Assembly: GCF_001591385.1 (NCBI RefSeq)
Contig: NZ_BCUU01000002.1
Span: 1-64,000, forward strand
Direction: 5' to 3'
DNA: 64,000 nt
From: Variovorax soli NBRC 106424
GTDB taxonomy: Bacteria; Pseudomonadota; Gammaproteobacteria; Burkholderiales; Burkholderiaceae_C
Part shown: positions 55,075-64,000 of the stretch, one piece after another
How the letters are laid out: the number at the start of each line of letters is the position of its first letter
How positions within the stretch are numbered: the stretch's first letter is position 1
Made by a program: the position numbers and the translations under genes
Notes under the pieces: model-generated
What the model saw: only the letters and a program-made list of their open reading frames with translations
Told to the model about the DNA's origin: nothing
Databases searched by the model: none

Positions 55075-55853
55075 GCTGGTGGCGGCCTTCCGACGTCGGC
55101 TTTGCCGTGCGCTCCAAGCTGGCAGACATCGGCTGGGGCGCCCAGCTGTTCGTGCGGCTGCTGGCCCATGCCGGCAGCAGCCTGCGCCGCTTCGCGCTGG
55201 TGCGCGACCAGATCCATTTTCTGGGCAACTATTCGTTGGCGATCATCGCGGTGTCCGGCCTGTTCGTCGGTTTCGTACTGGGCCTGCAGGGCTATTACAC
55301 CCTGCAGCGCTACGGATCGGCTGATGCGCTGGGGCTGCTGGTGGCCCTGAGCCTCGTGCGCGAACTGGGTCCGGTTGTCGCGGCCCTGCTGTTCGCGGGC
55401 CGCGCCGGCACCTCGCTCACGGCCGAGATCGGCCTGATGAAGGCGGGCGAGCAATTGAGCGCCATGGAAATGATGGCGGTCGATCCGGTTCAGCGCATCC
55501 TCGCGCCGCGCTTCTGGGCGGGCGTCATCACCATGCCCTTGCTCGCGGCGGTGTTCAGTGCCGTCGGCGTCATTGGCGGCTACGTGGTCGGCGTGGTCAT
55601 GCTGGGCGTGGATTCCGGCGCCTTCTGGGGCCAGATGCAGGGCGGGGTGGATGTGTGGCGGGACGTGGGCAATGGCGTCATCAAGAGCCTGGTGTTCGGA
55701 TTCACCGTCACCTTCGTTGCGCTGCTGCAGGGTTACGAGGCGCAGCCCACGCCGGAAGGCGTTTCGCGCGCCACGACGCGCACGGTGGTCATGGCGTCGC
55801 TCGCTGTACTGGGGCTGGACTTCGTGCTCACAGCCATGATGTTCAGCATATGA
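55071..55853 (+). CDS. mlaE: MlaE, permease of the phospholipid transporter
   Basis: This 260-residue integral membrane protein of the MlaE family has [20 protein letters not shown] and [21 protein letters not shown], the hallmark coupling segments. It forms the membrane core with MlaF. Confidence 0.96.
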   Translation: MSWWRPSDVGFAVRSKLADIGWGAQLFVRLLAHAGSSLRRFALVRDQIHFLGNYSLAIIAVSGLFVGFVLGLQGYYTLQRYGSADALGLLVALSLVRELGPVVAALLFAGRAGTSLTAEIGLMKAGEQLSAMEMMAVDPVQRILAPRFWAGVITMPLLAAVFSAVGVIGGYVVGVVMLGVDSGAFWGQMQGGVDVWRDVGNGVIKSLVFGFTVTFVALLQGYEAQPTPEGVSRATTRTVVMASLAVLGLDFVLTAMMFSI

Positions 55854-55872
55854 GTTGAAGGGAATCGAGAAA

Positions 55873-56361
55873 ATGCAACGCTCGAAGAATGATGTGTGGG
55901 TGGGTTTGTTCGTGCTGATCGGCGCGGCGGCCTTGTTGTTTCTCGCGCTGCAGTCGGCCAACCTGCTCAACCTGAGCTTCCAGAGCACCTACAAGGTGAC
56001 CGCCCGCTTCGACAACATCGGCGGCCTGAAGCCCCAGACGGCGGTCAAGAGTGCCGGCGTGGTGGTCGGGCGTGTCGAATCCATCACTTTCGACGACAAG
56101 AGTTTTCAGGCGGATGTAACGCTGGCATTGCAAAGCCGTTACAGTTTCCCCAAGGACAGCTCCCTGAAGATCCTGACCAGCGGCCTGCTCGGCGAGCAGT
56201 ACATCGGCATCGAAGCCGGTGCCGACGAGAAGAATCTGCAGGCGGGCGACCGCATCAGCGCCACTCAGTCCGCCGTGGTGCTGGAAAACCTGATCAGCCA
56301 GTTCCTCTACAGCAAGGCCGCCGAAGGCAGCCAACCTGCGGGGGGCAACAACAAGAAATGA
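55873..56361 (+). CDS. mlaD: MlaD, MCE-domain substrate-binding subunit
   Basis: This 162-residue protein has one N-terminal membrane helix (about 9-28) and an MCE domain (about 38-118, VTARFDNIGGLKPQTAVKSAG onward). It forms the hexameric ring that takes lipid from MlaC. The ATG at 55873 is preferred over the TTG six codons earlier. It overlaps mlaA by four bases. Confidence 0.95.
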   Translation: MQRSKNDVWVGLFVLIGAAALLFLALQSANLLNLSFQSTYKVTARFDNIGGLKPQTAVKSAGVVVGRVESITFDDKSFQADVTLALQSRYSFPKDSSLKILTSGLLGEQYIGIEAGADEKNLQAGDRISATQSAVVLENLISQFLYSKAAEGSQPAGGNNKK

Positions 56362-57098
56362 CGTTCATCTCGATTCGCTCGATGGCGACCCGTGCCCGCA
56401 GCACCCGGGCGCGCCGGCTGGTGGCCGCTGCAGTCGCTGCCGCCTGCCTGGGCGGCTGTGCCACGGGGCCCCAGGCCAACCCGGTCGATCCGCTGGAGCC
56501 CTTGAACCGCGGTGTCACCCGGTTCAACGACGCGGTCGACAACGCCGTCATGCGCCCGGTGGCCGTGGCCTACGAAACCGCGGTGCCGCAGCTGGTGCGC
56601 ACCGGCGTCACCAACTTCTTCAACAACCTGGTGGACGTCTGGAGCTTTGCCAACAGCGTGATGCAGCTGCGCGGCGAGCGCAGTGCGCAGACCTTCATGC
56701 GGGTGAACGTCAACACCTTCTTCGGCTTGGGCGGCCTGCTGGACGTCGCTTCCGAAGCCGGGCTGGAGCGCCACCGCGAAGACTTCGGCCAGACCCTGGG
56801 CCGCTACGGCGTCGGCCCCGGCCCCTATCTGGTGCTGCCCATCCTCGGGCCTTCCACGGTGCGCGACACGGCAGCCCTGCCGGTGGATTATTACGGCGGC
56901 CTGATCTCGAACGTGGGCGACATCCCCGTGCGCAACACGCTGTATGCCATGCGCCTGGTCGATGCGCGGGCCCAGCTGCTGCCGGTGGATCGCCTGCTGC
57001 GCGACGCCGCGCTGGACCGCTACACCCTCACGCGCGACGTGTATTTGCAGCGCCGGCGCAACGACGTCTACGACGGCAACCCGCCCGACGAACCCTAG
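56358..57098 (+). CDS. mlaA: MlaA (VacJ), outer-membrane lipoprotein
   Basis: This 246-residue lipoprotein (lipobox LGGC, C34) removes mislocalised phospholipid from the outer leaflet. Core motifs are NPVDPLEPLNRGVTRFND and FFNNLVDVWSFANSVMQL. In E. coli mlaA lies elsewhere; placement between mlaD and mlaC is usual in betaproteobacteria. The signal peptide starts with a long arginine-rich segment. Confidence 0.95.
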   Translation: MTFISIRSMATRARSTRARRLVAAAVAAACLGGCATGPQANPVDPLEPLNRGVTRFNDAVDNAVMRPVAVAYETAVPQLVRTGVTNFFNNLVDVWSFANSVMQLRGERSAQTFMRVNVNTFFGLGGLLDVASEAGLERHREDFGQTLGRYGVGPGPYLVLPILGPSTVRDTAALPVDYYGGLISNVGDIPVRNTLYAMRLVDARAQLLPVDRLLRDAALDRYTLTRDVYLQRRRNDVYDGNPPDEP

Positions 57099-57202
57099 CG
57101 GCAAGGCTTGCGCCTACAGCGCCGCGGGAACCTGACGCACGATCGCGACCCCAATGGGCACCGGAATATCGTGCGATGCTTCGAATAAGGGACTTTCACA
57201 TC

Positions 57203-57880
57203 ATGAACAAACAGTCAACGACCGCTCTTCTCCAACGCCGTGGTTTTGCCCGCGTGCTCATGGCCGGCGCGTTGCTGGTGGGCGCGGCCATTGGCCTGGC
57301 GCCGCTGGCGCGTGCGGCGGACGAGGCACCCGACGCGCTGGTCAAGCGCCTGACGGTCGATATGCTGCAGTCGCTCAAGACCGACAAGTCGATCAAGGCC
57401 GGTGACATCCAGAAGATCATGCAACTGGTCGACACCAAGGTCATGCCCAACGTCAACTTCCAGCGCATGACCGCCTCGGCGGTCGGCCCGAAATGGCGCG
57501 AAGCCACGCCCGAGCAGCAAAAGCGCCTGCAGGACGGCTTCAAGATGCTGCTGGTGCGCACCTATGCCGGCGCCCTCGACCAGGTGACCGACCAGGAAGT
57601 CACGGTCAAGCCCTTCCGCGGCTCCGTCGATGACAAGGAAGTGCTGGTGCGCACGGAGGTGCGCGGCAGCGGCGAGCCGGTGCAGCTGGACTACCGCCTC
57701 GAAAAGACGCCGGGCGAGGCTGGCGGCTGGAAGATCTACAACCTGAACGTGATGGGCATCTGGCTGGTCGATACCTACCGCAGCCAGTTCACGCAGGAAA
57801 TCAACGCCAAGGGCATCGACGGCCTGATCGCCACCCTCGAAGCGCGCAGCAAGGCCGGGGCCAACGGCACCAAGAGCTGA
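57203..57880 (+). CDS. mlaC: MlaC, periplasmic phospholipid carrier
   Basis: This 225-residue protein has a signal peptide ending ARAADE (near residue 40) and the Tol-Tol-Ttg2-like MlaC fold with FQRMTASAVGPKWREATPEQQKRL and GGWKIYNLNVMGIWLVDTYR. It shuttles lipid between MlaA and MlaD. The gap to mlaA is 104 bases, wider than elsewhere in the operon. Confidence 0.95.
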   Translation: MNKQSTTALLQRRGFARVLMAGALLVGAAIGLAPLARAADEAPDALVKRLTVDMLQSLKTDKSIKAGDIQKIMQLVDTKVMPNVNFQRMTASAVGPKWREATPEQQKRLQDGFKMLLVRTYAGALDQVTDQEVTVKPFRGSVDDKEVLVRTEVRGSGEPVQLDYRLEKTPGEAGGWKIYNLNVMGIWLVDTYRSQFTQEINAKGIDGLIATLEARSKAGANGTKS

Positions 57881-57891
57881 TCGGCGCGGCC

Positions 57892-58167
57892 ATGATGCTG
57901 GTCCTGCCGCCCCGGTTGACCCACGAAGAGGCGCCCGCCTGCGTGCGAATGCTGCAGGAAGGCATTGCCGGCCACAACGGCTCGTCCACGGTGGTGGACG
58001 CCAGCGCGCTGGATCAATTCGACTCCTCGGCGCTGGCGGTGCTGCTCGAATGCCGGCGCGAAGCCACGGCGCTCGGGCGCGGCTTCGCCGTCAAGGGCCT
58101 GCCTGCCCGACTGCGGGAGCTTGGGGCCCTCTACGGCGTGGCAGCGCTGCTCCCGGCGGCTCCCTAA
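57892..58167 (+). CDS. mlaB: MlaB, STAS-domain subunit
   Basis: This 91-residue cytoplasmic STAS protein has the core SSTVVDASALDQFDSSALAVLLE, as in MlaB, which binds and activates MlaF. Its serine-rich loop (DSSA) carries the usual STAS phosphosite region. It closes the mlaFEDACB set, all six genes being present. Confidence 0.88.
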   Translation: MMLVLPPRLTHEEAPACVRMLQEGIAGHNGSSTVVDASALDQFDSSALAVLLECRREATALGRGFAVKGLPARLRELGALYGVAALLPAAP

Positions 58168-58213
58168 GCCTGTGCGCTGCGGCCGGCGCGGGCGAGGGAA
58201 ATACCTGCCCCGG

Positions 58214-58219
58214 TAAAAT
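58214..58219 (+). promoter_or_regulatory. Possible -10 element of the ABC exporter operon
   Basis: TAAAAT (5 of 6 match) lies 11 bases before the ATG at 58231, with no Shine-Dalgarno between. This would give a leader of about 5 bases. No -35 match is evident. Confidence 0.4.
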
Positions 58220-58230
58220 CCCGGGCTCCC

Positions 58231-59178
58231 ATGCCCGCCATCTCCTTCCAGTCGGTCTCCAAGACCTATCCCCCCTCGCGCCAGCAGCGGGCCCAAGGCA
58301 AGACGGGCCTGAGGGCCTTGAACGACGTCAGCTTCGACATCCAGGAGGGCGAATTCTTCGGCCTGCTGGGGCCCAACGGCGCGGGCAAGACCACGCTGAT
58401 CAGCATCCTGGCCGGCCTGTCGCGTCCCACTTCGGGTGCCGTGCAGGTCAATGGCTTCGATGTGCAGGGCCAGTTCGCGCAGGCCCGCCGGCAGCTGGGC
58501 GTGGTGCCGCAGGAGCTGGTGTTCGACCCGTTCTTCAACGTGCGCGAGGCGCTGCGCATCCAGTCCGGCTACTTCGGCATTCGCAACAACGACGACTGGA
58601 TCGACGAGCTGCTCACCAGCCTGGGCCTGGCCGACAAGGCCAGCGCCAACATGCGCCAGCTCTCGGGCGGCATGAAGCGCCGCGTGCTGGTGGCCCAGGC
58701 CCTGGTCCACAAGCCGCCGGTGATCGTGCTGGACGAGCCCACGGCCGGGGTCGACGTCGAATTGCGCCAGACCCTGTGGCAGTTCGTCGCCAAGCTCAAC
58801 AAGCAGGGCAGCACCGTGCTGCTCACCACCCACTACCTGGAAGAGGCCGAGGCATTGTGCAACCGCATCGCCATGCTCAAGCAGGGCCGCGTCATCGCGC
58901 TGGACCGCACCAGCGAACTGCTGCGCTCGGCAGCAAGCAATGTGCTGCGCTTCAAGACCGACGGCCAGCTGCCGTGGGAAATTGCCCGCAATGCCCGCAT
59001 CACCGGCCGCATCGTCCAGTTGCCGGCGCAGAACGCGCATGAAGTGGAGCAGCTGCTGGCAGCCATCCGGCAGGCCGGCCTGGCGGTGGAAGACGTCGAG
59101 ATGCGCAAGGCCGACCTGGAAGATGTGTTCATCGACCTGATGGCTGGCGAGCAAACTCCCTTGGAGGTGGCGCGATGA
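58231..59178 (+). CDS. ABC-2 exporter ATPase (YadG-like)
   Basis: This 315-residue ATPase has Walker A GPNGAGKT (47-54), signature LSGGMKRRVLVAQAL and Walker B VIVLDEPTAGVD. The C-terminal 90 residues form the domain typical of ABC-2 exporter ATPases. It overlaps the permease gene by four bases. Substrate is unknown. Confidence 0.93.
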   Translation: MPAISFQSVSKTYPPSRQQRAQGKTGLRALNDVSFDIQEGEFFGLLGPNGAGKTTLISILAGLSRPTSGAVQVNGFDVQGQFAQARRQLGVVPQELVFDPFFNVREALRIQSGYFGIRNNDDWIDELLTSLGLADKASANMRQLSGGMKRRVLVAQALVHKPPVIVLDEPTAGVDVELRQTLWQFVAKLNKQGSTVLLTTHYLEEAEALCNRIAMLKQGRVIALDRTSELLRSAASNVLRFKTDGQLPWEIARNARITGRIVQLPAQNAHEVEQLLAAIRQAGLAVEDVEMRKADLEDVFIDLMAGEQTPLEVAR

Positions 59179-59942
59179 TGATCACCGCGACAGGGTGGCG
59201 TGCGCTGCTCTACAAGGAAGTCTTGCGCTTCTGGAAGGTGGGCTTCCAGACCGTGGGCGCGCCGGTGCTCACCGCGGTGCTCTACCTCATGGTCTTCGGC
59301 CATGTGCTGGAAGACCACGTCAAGGTCTACGGCAGCGTCAGCTACACGGCCTTCCTCATCCCCGGCCTGGTGATGATGAGCGTGCTGCAGAACGCCTTTG
59401 CCAACAGCTCGTCCTCGCTCATCCAGAGCAAGATCATGGGCAACCTGGTGTTCGTGCTGCTCACGCCGCTGTCGCACTGGGGCTGGTTCTTCGCCTACGT
59501 GGGTTCGTCCATCGTGCGCGGCATCGCCGTGGGCGTGGGCGTGTTCATCGTGTGCCTGTTTTTTGCCGTGCCCGGCTTCACGCAGCCGCTGTGGGTGCTG
59601 GTGTTCGCCTTCCTGGGGGCGGCCATGCTGGGCACCCTGGGGCTCATCGCTGGGTTGTGGTCGGAAAAATTCGACCAGATGGCGGTGTTCCAGAACTTCC
59701 TGATCATGCCCATGACCTTCCTGTCGGGCGTGTTCTATTCCATTCATTCACTGCCGCCGTTCTGGCAGAAGGTGAGCCACCTCAATCCGTTCTTCTACAT
59801 GATCGACGGCTTCCGCTACGGCTTCTTCGGCGTGAGCGATGCCTCGCCGTGGCTGAGCCTGGGCATCGTGGGCGGAGCGTGGCTCGCAGTCAGCGCCCTC
59901 GCAGTGCACCTGCTGCGCATCGGCTACAAAATCCGAGGCTAA
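59175..59942 (+). CDS. ABC-2 exporter permease (YadH-like)
   Basis: This 255-residue protein has six membrane segments, with the ABC-2 hallmark FLIPGLVMMSVLQNAFANSSSSL near residue 60 and MPMTFLSGVFYSIHSLPPFW near 180. It pairs with the preceding ATPase; the two are conserved next to murA in many betaproteobacteria. Confidence 0.93.
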   Translation: MMITATGWRALLYKEVLRFWKVGFQTVGAPVLTAVLYLMVFGHVLEDHVKVYGSVSYTAFLIPGLVMMSVLQNAFANSSSSLIQSKIMGNLVFVLLTPLSHWGWFFAYVGSSIVRGIAVGVGVFIVCLFFAVPGFTQPLWVLVFAFLGAAMLGTLGLIAGLWSEKFDQMAVFQNFLIMPMTFLSGVFYSIHSLPPFWQKVSHLNPFFYMIDGFRYGFFGVSDASPWLSLGIVGGAWLAVSALAVHLLRIGYKIRG

Positions 59943-59946
59943 CCCC

Positions 59947-60189
59947 ATGACCGCCGACGAACTCAAATCCATCATCGCCGCAGGCCTGGCCTGCGAGCAC
60001 ATCGCGCTGGAAGGCGACGGCCGGCATTGGTACGCCACCATCGTCTCGGCCGAATTCGAGGGCAAGCGCCCCATCGCCCGGCATCAGCGGGTCTACAAGA
60101 CGCTCGGTGAGAAAATGCATACCGACGAGGTGCATGCCCTGTCGATGAAGACCTTCACCCCGGCCGAGTGGGCCAACCAACCGCGCTAG
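59947..60189 (+). CDS. ibaG: IbaG, BolA-family protein
   Basis: An 80-residue BolA/IbaG protein with HWYATIVSAEFEGKRPIARHQRVYKTLG and HALSMKTFTPAEW. IbaG partners with monothiol glutaredoxin in Fe-S handling. It lies 4 bases after the permease and 21 before murA, the same position as E. coli yrbA. Confidence 0.93.
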   Translation: MTADELKSIIAAGLACEHIALEGDGRHWYATIVSAEFEGKRPIARHQRVYKTLGEKMHTDEVHALSMKTFTPAEWANQPR

Positions 60190-60210
60190 CCCTCACTTTC
60201 TGGACTGCAG

Positions 60211-61484
<1,274 letters not shown>

Positions 61485-61488
<4 letters not shown>

Positions 61489-62126
61489 TCACCCTCGCGC
61501 TGTCGAAGGGCCGCATCTTCGAAGAGACCATGCCGCTGCTGGCCGCGGCCGGCATCGAGGTCACGGAAGATCCGGAGAAGTCGCGCAAGCTCATCCTGGC
61601 CACCACTCGTCCCGACGTGCGCGTGGTGCTGGTGCGTGCTTCCGATGTGCCCACCTACGTGCAGTACGGCGGGGCCGACCTGGGTGTGACCGGCCTGGAC
61701 GTGCTGCTCGAGCACGGCAACCAGGGCCTGTACCAGCCGCTGGACCTGAAGATCGCGGCCTGCCGCCTGAGCGTGGCGGTGCGTGCCGACTACGACTATG
61801 CCAACGCGGTGCGCCAGGGCGCCCGCCTCAAGGTGGCGACCAAGTACGTGGGGCTGGCGCGCGAGTTCTTCGCCAGCAAGGGCGTGCACGTGGACCTGAT
61901 CAAGCTCTACGGCAGCATGGAACTGGCGCCGCTCACGGGCCTGGCCGACGCCATCGTCGACCTGGTGTCCACCGGCAACACGCTGCGCGCCAACCATTTG
62001 GTGGAGGTGGAGCGCATCATGGACATCAGTGCCCGCCTGGTGGTGAACCAGGCGGCGCTCAAGCTCAAGCGCGAGCCCATCCGCCACATCATCGACGCCT
62101 TCGCTTCCGCTATTCCAATTCAATGA
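61485..62126 (+). CDS. hisG: ATP phosphoribosyltransferase, short form
   Basis: This 213-residue enzyme starts histidine synthesis from ATP and PRPP. It is the short HisG type, which needs HisZ elsewhere for regulation. Motifs are [28 protein letters not shown] and the PRPP loop [16 protein letters not shown]. It overlaps murA and hisD. Confidence 0.97.
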
Positions 62127-63442
62127 GCACCAACGCCGCCCCCGTCCGACTGACCACGACCTCCGCCAGCTTCGAGGCTGATTTCAAGGCGCGGCTGCAT
62201 TGGTCTGCGGACGCGGACGCGGCCATCGAGGAGACGGTGGCCGACATCCTGGCCGACGTGCAGCAGCGCGGCGACGCGGCGGTGCTCGAGTACACCACCC
62301 GATTCGACCGGCTGAGCGCGAAGTCCCTGGCCGAGCTTGAACTCACCAAGGCCGAACTCAAGGCCGCCTTCGATTCGCTGCCTGCCGCGCAGCGCGGCGC
62401 GCTCGAATCGGCCGCGCGCCGCGTCCGCAGCTACCACGAGGCGCAGAAGAAGGCCAGCGGCGAAAGCTGGAGCTACCGCGACGAAGACGGAACGCTGCTG
62501 GGCCAGAAGGTCACGCCGCTGGACCGCGTGGGCATCTACGTGCCCGGCGGCAAGGCGGCCTATCCGTCCAGCGTGCTGATGAACGCCATTCCGGCCCATG
62601 TGGCCGGCGTCGGCGAGATCATCATGGTGGTGCCCACGCCCGGTGGCGAGAAGAACCCGCTGGTGCTGGCCGCCGCCTACGTGGCTGGCGTCACGCGCGC
62701 CTTCACCGTCGGCGGCGCCCAGGCCGTGGCCGCGCTGGCCTACGGCACCGCGACCATTCCCGCGGTCGACAAGATCACCGGCCCCGGCAACGCCTACGTG
62801 GCCGCCGCCAAGCGCCGCGTATTCGGCACCGTGGGCATCGACATGATCGCCGGCCCCAGCGAGATCCTGGTGCTGGCTGACGGCAGCACGCCGCCCGAGT
62901 GGGTGGCCATGGACCTGTTCAGCCAGGCCGAGCACGATGAACTGGCGCAGAGCATCCTGCTGTGCCCCGACGCCGCCTACATCGACCAGGTGCAGGCCGA
63001 GATCGACCGCCTGCTGCCCACCATGCCGCGCGCGGAAATCATCGCCGCCTCGCTCAACGGCCGGGGCGCGCTGATCCAGACGAAGAGCATGGAAGAGGCC
63101 TGCGAGATCAGCAACCGCATCGCGCCCGAGCACCTCGAAGTGAGCAGCCGCGAGCCGGGCCGCTGGGAGCCGCTGCTGCGCCACGCCGGCGCGATCTTCC
63201 TGGGCGCGTTCACCAGCGAGAGCCTGGGCGACTACTGCGCCGGCCCGAACCACGTGCTGCCCACCAGCGGTACGGCGCGCTTCTCCAGCCCGCTGGGGGT
63301 GTACGACTTCCAGAAGCGCAGCAGCCTGATCGAGGTGAGCCAGGCCGGCGCGCAGGTGCTGGGCCCCATCGCCGTCACGCTGGCCGAAGGCGAGGGCCTG
63401 CAGGCGCACGCCGAAGCCGCCCGCATGCGGCTGGGCAAGTAG
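62123..63442 (+). CDS. hisD: Histidinol dehydrogenase
   Basis: This 439-residue zinc enzyme catalyses the last two steps to histidine. The NAD-binding [13 protein letters not shown] and [10 protein letters not shown] segments, [12 protein letters not shown] and the zinc/catalytic SQAEHDE are all present. It overlaps hisG by four bases. Confidence 0.98.
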   Translation: MSTNAAPVRLTTTSASFEADFKARLHWSADADAAIEETVADILADVQQRGDAAVLEYTTRFDRLSAKSLAELELTKAELKAAFDSLPAAQRGALESAARRVRSYHEAQKKASGESWSYRDEDGTLLGQKVTPLDRVGIYVPGGKAAYPSSVLMNAIPAHVAGVGEIIMVVPTPGGEKNPLVLAAAYVAGVTRAFTVGGAQAVAALAYGTATIPAVDKITGPGNAYVAAAKRRVFGTVGIDMIAGPSEILVLADGSTPPEWVAMDLFSQAEHDELAQSILLCPDAAYIDQVQAEIDRLLPTMPRAEIIAASLNGRGALIQTKSMEEACEISNRIAPEHLEVSSREPGRWEPLLRHAGAIFLGAFTSESLGDYCAGPNHVLPTSGTARFSSPLGVYDFQKRSSLIEVSQAGAQVLGPIAVTLAEGEGLQAHAEAARMRLGK

Positions 63443-63444
63443 CC

Positions 63445-63801
63445 ATGCGCCTGCAGGTACGCGCCTTCCTGGCGCTCGCGTTCGTTGCATTGGCCGGCGC
63501 CGCGCAGGCCATGAGCATCCGCGAGATGCGCGTCCTGGAGGCCAACGAGAAGGACGGCAAAACCTACGCCAACTACTACCTGGTGGGCGTGATGGAGGGC
63601 CTGCGCGAGGCCAGCGACACGGCGGTTCGCGATGGGCGCAAGCCGATCTTCTGCGTCGACGGCCGGCGCCTGGAGCCCTCCATGGCCCGCTCGCTCTACC
63701 AGGCCGAGCTCAGCCGGAACGCGGACCAGTACGAGGCCGACATGCCCGTGCAGCTCGTCGTGAAGGCCGCGCTGCAAAGCAGCTACCGCTGCACCCACTG
63801 A
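63445..63801 (+). CDS. Small secreted protein, Rap1a/Tai-like
   Basis: This 118-residue protein has a clear signal peptide ending AGAAQA. The mature part has YYLVGVMEGLREA, PIFCVDGRRL and PVQLVVKAALQSSYRC, with two cysteines that could pair. That layout resembles the Rap1a/Tai immunity fold, but I cannot confirm it. It sits 2 bases after hisD and 13 bases before hisC, with no obvious link to histidine synthesis. Confidence 0.7.
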   Translation: MRLQVRAFLALAFVALAGAAQAMSIREMRVLEANEKDGKTYANYYLVGVMEGLREASDTAVRDGRKPIFCVDGRRLEPSMARSLYQAELSRNADQYEADMPVQLVVKAALQSSYRCTH

Positions 63802-63814
63802 AATTCCCGAACAC

Positions 63815-64000
63815 ATGACTGCCGACATTGCCGCTTCCCCTTTGCAACGCATCCGCGCCGACGTCCAGGGCATGCATGCCTACGCCGTCCAGGATTCGCG
63901 CGGCATGGTCAAGCTCGACGCCATGGAGAACCCCTTCGGCCTGCCGCCCGAACTGCAGGCCGAGCTGGGCAAGCGGCTGGGCGCGGTCGCCATCAACCGC
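63815..64000 (+). CDS. hisC: Histidinol-phosphate aminotransferase (N-terminal part)
   Basis: The frame starts at ATG 63815 and runs off the right edge after 62 residues. VKLDAMENPFGLPPEL is the usual HisC N-terminus (family consensus K-L-N/D-x-N-E-N-P). Its place after hisG and hisD supports it. Confidence 0.88.
   Translation, partial: MTADIAASPLQRIRADVQGMHAYAVQDSRGMVKLDAMENPFGLPPELQAELGKRLGAVAINR

Overview
This is a GC-rich (roughly two-thirds G+C) stretch of chromosome from a betaproteobacterium of the order Burkholderiales. A Comamonadaceae member near Variovorax or Acidovorax fits best. I base that on protein flavour and gene order (pilMNOPQ-aroK-aroB-dgt, ponA divergent from pilM, lysA-lptM divergent from cyaY, the mla cluster running into murA and his genes), not on any database search. 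Nearly all of it is core chromosome with dense, often overlapping operons. I see no rRNA, tRNA, CRISPR array, phage or complete insertion sequence. The one mobile-type gene is a lone REP-associated tyrosine transposase (RAYT).

Layout. 1-3455 (minus): a solute-uptake operon with a TauD-type dioxygenase, a Tat-exported binding protein and CUT1-type permeases. 3588-5393: a MarR regulator and an MFS exporter behind a near-perfect inverted repeat. 5424-6046: a SYLF-domain lipoprotein. 6129-17424: a terminator, an FNR-type box and a strong promoter, then napEDABC directly joined to a full System I cytochrome c maturation set ccmABCDEFGHI. 17425-20617: a small Pro/Ile-rich reading frame, a TonB-dependent receptor and a phosphoribosyltransferase. 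20653-25542: metK, two lipid A-type acyltransferases, an alpha/beta hydrolase and ysxC. 25614-29936: a dihaem cytochrome c4 and a System II (ResB/CcsA) cytochrome c synthase. 30033-31703: msrPQ. 31716-36105: lysA, lptM, cyaY and the PBP1A gene. 36329-44240: pilMNOPQ, aroK, aroB, dgt. 44228-47695: an MFS protein, a DUF1415 protein, a methyltransferase and the RAYT. 47741-54241: an AT-rich palindromic patch, the gltB promoter, gltBD and a terminator. 54247-58167: mlaFEDACB. 58231-63801: a two-gene ABC exporter, ibaG, murA, hisG, hisD and a small secreted protein. hisC runs off the right edge.

How the genes work together. NapA/NapB reduce nitrate in the periplasm with electrons from NapC. All the c-type haem attachment they need (CcmA-I) follows in the same orientation with a 3-base gap, so one oxygen-responsive promoter could set both. 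The putative FNR box is centred about 60.5 bases upstream of the start predicted from a TTGACA-17-TTTAAT promoter, the geometry of a class I FNR-activated promoter. A second, unrelated maturation machine (System II) sits 8 kb away next to cytochrome c4, suggesting separate aerobic and anaerobic haem-attachment routes. The Mla genes move phospholipid between membranes. PBP1A, MurA, LysA, LptM and the acyltransferases are envelope-building functions. PilMNOPQ form the inner-membrane and secretin parts of type IV pili.

The most interesting leads are the nap-ccm operon with its FNR-type promoter plus the second haem-attachment system, the dioxygenase/CUT1 transporter pairing, the 35-residue Pro/Ile-alternating frame that shares its exact translation start with gltB, and the palindromic patch beside the RAYT. 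Nothing here is clearly a wholly new system.
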